A stretch of 64,000 nucleotides of DNA from Haematococcus lacustris (taxonomy: Eukaryota; Chlorophyta; Chlorophyceae; Chlamydomonadales; Haematococcaceae), in contig JASKMD010000009.1 of NCBI GenBank assembly GCA_030144725.1, positions 5,359,643 to 5,423,642 on the forward strand. The letters are read 5' to 3'. Positions 59,724-64,000 of this stretch are shown piece by piece. Within the stretch, counting starts at the first letter, position 1, and each line of letters begins with the position of its first letter. The translations under genes and the position numbers were made by a program. The notes under the pieces were generated by a model that was not told the DNA's origin, did no database searches, and saw nothing but the letters and a program-made list of their open reading frames with translations.

Positions 59724-60032
59724 ATGGACCTTGACCTCGCGTTGACTGGTACAAATGTCGGCAAAGCTGCTGCGACAGCCATTTCGTCAAACCCGAAACT
59801 GGCTATTGGAGAGAGGCTGAGCATGTGCGGCCGCTTCGGTATTAACGCCAGTGGTGCGTAAGATATTTCCGCAGCCCTGTTCTGCCCATGCATGCCTCAC
59901 TAATGTTGGTGCATTGCGTTTACAGGTCACTGGCGTGAGCTTCCAGCAGCCCAACAGTCGCAACAGCCCCACGAGTTTGCTGCAGTGGCGCCTGATGGCA
60001 AGCCCATCCAGGGTGCAGCCCACCGCTCCTAA
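59724..60032 (+). CDS. Small uncharacterised protein, 78 residues
   Basis: Two exons, 59724-59853 and 59926-60032, joined in phase with a good acceptor (GCGTTTACAG) and a GTGCGT donor. The protein starts MDLDLALTGTNVGKAAATAI, continues KLAIGERLSMCGRFGINASG and ends HEFAAVAPDGKPIQGAAHRS. I do not recognise it. The internal MCGR looks like the start of SRAP/HMCES proteins, but the rest of that domain is absent. It lies head-to-head with VPS29 and tail-to-tail with CPSF160 (76 bp between stops). Confidence 0.5.
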
Positions 60033-60108
60033 CTTGCAAGCTCGCCGCACCATGCTCTATCCGCCGTTTCTCCAGAACTTCATTGTCTTCTAGCCTACAG
60101 CCCAGTGG

Positions 60109-63100
60109 CTACCCTGAGGGCCGCCAGATCAGACAGAATGCTGTCCGTGATGGTGCTGCCATTGGCTCCAAGACGCTGGGCCACAGCCAGCTGCTGTGGG
60201 CGGGGCAGTTGCGCAAAGCGCACGAGCAGGTCCCCGTCCAACATGAGCGACCCAGTATATGCATGCAGTGAAGGGAGAACACCTGTGGGCGCATGAGCAA
60301 GTTATGGTAGGGGACATGGCACACAGACATAGCATGGCACACAAGCATGGCACGGCAGGGCCAGGGCAGGGCAGCGGACATGTCAGCACAATTCATAGGG
60401 CAGGTTAGGAGGTGAGCGTAACCTTGCGTCCCAAGGATTATAGCCAGGCATGATAGTACAGGGGTCGGCACAAGCATCAAGCAAGCCTGAAGCATGGTGA
60501 TCACCGTCTGTAAGCTTCTATGCAGCAGCTTGTATAGAGCAGCTTCTGTGCTGCAGCAGTTATGGTAGGGAACTGTGTAACGATACTGACGGGGTCAAGT
60601 CATGGTTTGAGCGAGGGGGTTCACTCAAAGCATCAGTGCACTGAGGTGGCTGCAGCAGTGGCTGCTAGGGTCATGCTGTATAGGGCTAGCGTGGCCTGCT
60701 GCTGCTGCGTGCACTGCTTGGCGCCTTGTGCTGCCAGTGTTCCAGGCTTTGCGACAGCCAGGGTGATGGTAAGTAGCAGCGCTAGTCGGGTTAGGGTTAG
60801 GGGTGTGCACTGCACCATCGCGGCCTGCTGCTGCATTGTGCAGGTTGGGTCAGCTTCACATGCCGTGTCTGCCACTCATTTGCACTGTCGCATGGCACAG
60901 TGTGGTGGCACAGGTGGCTGCTGCAAGCACCTTGCATGCTGTGAGCCCAACAGCCCCACAGCCGCCCCAGGCAATGACCCGGATGAGGGTTAGGGTTCAG
61001 CCCTACCGCTGCCCCAGGCAAGGACCGGGGTAAAGGGTTAGGGCTGAGCCCCACAGCTGCCCTATGTTAGGTGGCGTAAGCCGTCAGCCATTAGGCTGCT
61101 TGGCCGCCCTATACATTGCAACAACAGTGTCAGAATGAGCCCCTCAGCCACCTCAGGCACTGACCAGACATCTCAACCGACAGCTCCAGGGGCACTGGCA
61201 TCCTCGTCCTGCAGCTGCCCTGCAGCTGCTGCCGCCCTGACCACCTGGCAGCCGTGGTGTCCCCCCCTCACCCCCCAGCAGCCACTGCCACCACACCCTC
61301 CAAGGCGTTGCATGCACCAGTGTTTATGTTTTCGAAGTCAGTGTTATGAAGCAGCCGAGGCCAGCCAACGCAAGGGTCCGTTTAGTAACGAAAGCCAGGC
61401 CTAGAAAACAAGCTTATGGTTCCGATCGTTACGTATTACGCAAAAAAAACCCACTGGCAGGCACCCTAGGGCAGCAGCAGGCAGGCACCTGAGCTGCAGG
61501 GGACGCACCTGGGGGAGGTGTGGCAGTGTCAGGCGCCTGCTGGCTGCCCCAGGTCTCTCCCCCCCCTAGGGAGCGGGGGGGTCAGCAGGTGGCGGCGCCT
61601 GCAGCCAGGCCCACAGCACCACACTGCCGCAGCGGCCCAGGCCAGAGCTGACTGACAGCGTGCAGTGGCCTGATGATGATGGTGGCTTACACCGCTGTGG
61701 CCTGGACCTCACAAACACCAGAGTCAAGTAGAGGGGCGGCAGCCTTTGGCCAGGTGAGGGTGGAGGTGCCATCGGCCTGTACCGCCTCCCCCACACTGCA
61801 GGTGCGGTCAGGTGCTGTGTTGCAGCACGTAGCCACTAGCTCCGCTCCCCAAAGCTGTTGTATCTATGTTGCAGTGTGTGCCAGTGTGTTGCTGCTTGAT
61901 CAGTTTGCGCTGCGCTGATGATGACAGCAGGCAATGCAGTGTGTTGCTGCTGCTGATGGCTCAGCTCCCCGGGAAGGAAGTGCGTTGCAGAAAGTCCCGA
62001 ACCCCTAGAGGGGGAGGGCGGCCAGGCGGTGTAAGCCACCTAAGGCTGCTGCTGATGGCTCAGCTCCCTGGGTTACCAGCATGGTGTGCCTCCCTTTCCT
62101 TTCCTTTCCTTTCCTTTCCCCCACCCTCCCACTGCATCACCACTGCCTAGGCCCATTGGCCAGCACTAGCTGCGACAATTATCACCCTGGTGCTGGCTCG
62201 GGTCTTGTAGGCTAAAACTAATACTTCATGACGAATACTTGGTTTTAAACGGCCCGCAGCGTCGAATAGCCGCGGCTGCTTTGTAACAAACAACTTGGAA
62301 CACAGAAAAAAAACCCGGAGAATAAGGGAAGAAAACACCACCGCTGCCCACCATAATTAACCTTGCCCCCCCCCCTTACACAAACACACCTCTACGTCAC
62401 CATCTCCGTCACCACCACCAGCGCATGACCACCACAGCAAGCAGCCTCACCCCCACCACCATCGTCCATCACCCCATCACATGGCCACCACCACTACTGC
62501 TTCACCAGCCTCCCCCCCCCCTCCCCTGGACCTCCCTCCCCTTACCCCTGGCCACGTACTTCTCACTCAGCCAACCCCTCCCCCTGGCCAGGTCGCCACC
62601 TCTCTCCCCCGGGCCCTCCCCAGCCCCCCCTCCCCAACTGTGGCCCCCTGCCGCCCTTCCCCCTTCCGGCCCCCTCTCCACCCTGTCCCCAGCCCCCCCT
62701 CCCCGCAGCCCCCCTGGCCCTGACCTGAAGCTGCGGGGGTTGAGGCCAGCAGTGTGCGGCAGGGCGCTGTGCAGCAGGGCCTGGAGCGCGGCCAGCCGCC
62801 CCGCCGCCGCCATGTCCCACACCGGCAGCCAGGTGTGGAGGCTGCCGTCCAGGCTGCCCAGCAGCAGGCCCTGCCTGCAGACAAGCCGAGATGGAGGGGG
62901 GGGCGGTGGGTGGGGGGCGAGGTCACACTGCGCATGGCAATGCCCGCGTTCCTTTTGTCTAACTAAAATCTTTCCATGCTCACGTGTACTTAAGTGTAAC
63001 ACTACCTGACCATAACTCATAACCGACCCAACAGAAAAACAACCCCCAACAGAACTCCCAACCATGTAGCTACTGCCCGTGAGGCTGCTTGGCTGACCTC

Positions 63101-64000
63101 CCCTCTCATGGGGAAGTCATGCAGCCCATGAGTCTTCTTTGTGTAGTGGCTACGGAGCTGTGAATGGTGAGCCGTCCTCCCCCTCTAGGGGTGCGGGGCC
63201 AGCCACAGCCTGCAAGACTGGGCAGGGATGGGGCTCTTCACCATCACCCTCACCATCACCCCCAGGCCTTCCACTGCCCCACACCCCCGTCTGGTCCAAC
63301 TGGTCAGCCCCCCTCCCCCCCCGCACCGCACCCCCGTCAAGCTTACTCTTGACCCCACCTCTTCCCCCTGACCCACCTACCCCCTCCCCCTCTCTCTGTG
63401 TGTATGTGGGTGTGTGGGGGGGTGTGACGCACCCTGACCATCTCCCCCACCCCAGGGCGGACCCCCCCCACCTCCATCCCTCCCCCCTCTCACCCTCTCC
63501 CCCGCCCTCTCCCCCCCCTCTCCCTCCCCCTCCCCCCAGGGGCCCCCTCCCCCCCGACTCGCCTGTTGCTGCCGTCCTGCACCACCAGGCGCAGGCTGAG
63601 TAGCCGCGTGACCAGGTGGCCGCAGTGCAGGCTGCCGCCCGGCACAAGCTTCTGCCCGTTCCAGCTGGCTGGGTGGCTGCAGGGGTGGGGGGACGGGGGG
63701 GTGGGCAGAGGAGGGGCAGTGGGGGCAGCTAGCCCCTCCCCCCAGCCCCTCTGCACCCCCCGCCCCACTCCCTGCCGCCACTCTCAGCCGCAGCCCATCA
63801 GCGCCCCACTGAGTCCAGGCCCATCCCTGCCGCCACTCAGGCTGCCACCCCCCCAGGCCCCCCCCCCCCTGACCTGTGACAGCCAACCTGCCTGCCTCTG
63901 CCTGCCATGCCTCACTCCTGTTCAGCCTCATCCCCTCCTGATGGATGTTGACCTCCACTCCCCTCCCCCAGCCAGCCCCCCCTCCTCCCCACCCGACTGC
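60109..64000 (-). CDS. CPSF1: CPSF160 (cleavage and polyadenylation factor subunit 1), C-terminal part
   Basis: Large beta-propeller subunit of the mRNA 3'-end processing complex; the gene continues beyond the right edge. Exons seen: 63676-63563 (HPASWNGQKLVPGGSLHCGH, LVTRLLSLRLVVQDGSNR), 62874-62725 (QGLLLGSLDGSLHTWLPVWD, ALPHTAGLNPRSFR) and the last, about 60281-60109 (TGSLMLDGDLLVRFAQLPRP, QLAVAQRLGANGSTITDSIL, SDLAALR, stop). PHxAGLNPRSFR and LDGDLLxRF are family hallmarks. Exon 63676-63563 ends AACAG|GCGAGTC, a GC donor needed to keep phase with the next exon. The phase in and out of the 2.4-kb stretch 60282-62724 does not match, so at least one short exon there is missing. Introns contain SINE pieces and C-rich runs. 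Confidence 0.85.
61060..61110 (-). mobile_element. SINE-like 3' fragment
   Basis: Reverse strand reads GGGCGGCCAAGCAGCCTAAT then GGCTGACGGCTTACGCCACC, matching the 3' third of the element at 1481-1691. It lies in the long last intron of the CPSF160 gene. Confidence 0.5.
61670..61702 (-). mobile_element. SINE-like 3' end with ATC tail
   Basis: Reverse strand reads AGCGGTGTAAGCCACCATCA followed by TCATCAGG, the conserved 3' end plus tail of the SINE-like family. Only about 30 bp are recognisable. Confidence 0.5.
61944..62072 (+). mobile_element. SINE-like fragment between 27-bp direct repeats
   Basis: GTGCGTTGCAGAAAGTCCCG, AACCCCTAGAGGGGGAGGGC and GGTGTAAGCCAC (61979-62040) match the element at 1481-1691. 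The insert is bounded by GCTGCTGCTGATGGCTCAGC-TCCC at 61946 and again at 62046, a direct repeat of about 27 bp that may be the target duplication. Confidence 0.65.

Noticed and set aside
59819..59853. SRAP/HMCES gene starting at MCGR
   Set aside because: The Cys2 start motif would require an N-terminal cysteine after Met removal and a long SRAP domain; the frame continues upstream in phase and ends after 34 more codons.

Overview
This window is nuclear DNA of a green alga. The signs are multi-exon genes with short GT-AG introns ending in CAG, a GC-rich coding style with Ala/Ser/Gln-rich low-complexity stretches, plastid-type proteins (HCF244, LL-diaminopimelate aminotransferase, a transit peptide followed by a CBM20 starch-binding domain), a very large microsatellite load, and decayed Fanzor-like sequences of a kind I associate with Haematococcus. 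I infer a volvocalean alga close to Haematococcus lacustris; a plastid or rRNA marker would be needed to prove it. There is one assembly gap of Ns (46996-47495).

Layout. 1-1710: a broken Fanzor-like ORF joined to a TGGGG array, followed by a decayed hAT element that carries a SINE. 2095-9210 (-): a 21-exon, about 1450-residue N-terminal kinesin. 9382-16767 (+): an eight-exon OTU-family deubiquitinase with UBA-like and SEC-C segments; its introns hold a hAT MITE, a second Fanzor-like copy in inverted orientation, and a partial duplication that includes the catalytic exon. 17596-28151 (+): a 17-exon, about 1840-residue protein with transit peptide, CBM20, a long low-complexity region, one hydrophobic segment and an Ala/Lys/Glu coiled coil; it recalls the pyrenoid proteins SAGA1/SAGA2. 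28812-31163 (-): an unnamed SAM methyltransferase. 31675-36534 (-): LL-diaminopimelate aminotransferase (lysine synthesis). 37434-40727 (-): HCF244, a photosystem II assembly factor. 42171-46504 (-): an unidentified seven-exon gene cut by the gap. 47745-56240: transposon territory (hAT transposase end, two copies of a TIR element with 5-bp target duplications, a hAT end, a Fanzor-like fragment). 57024-59552 (-): VPS29 of retromer, with a MITE inserted at a splice acceptor. 59724-60032 (+): a 78-residue unknown protein. 60109 to the right edge (-): the C-terminal part of CPSF160.

The genes are unrelated housekeeping, plastid and cytoskeletal genes, as expected in a eukaryote; there are no operons. 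Two close head-to-head pairs probably share promoters: kinesin/OTU (171 bp apart) and VPS29/78-residue protein (171 bp apart). The most unusual content is the family of Fanzor-like (eukaryotic TnpB-like) remnants with conserved 3' flanks, the transposition footprints that can be read to the base, and the CBM20-coiled-coil protein. Exon boundaries were worked out by hand from splice consensus and reading phase; none is supported by transcript data here.
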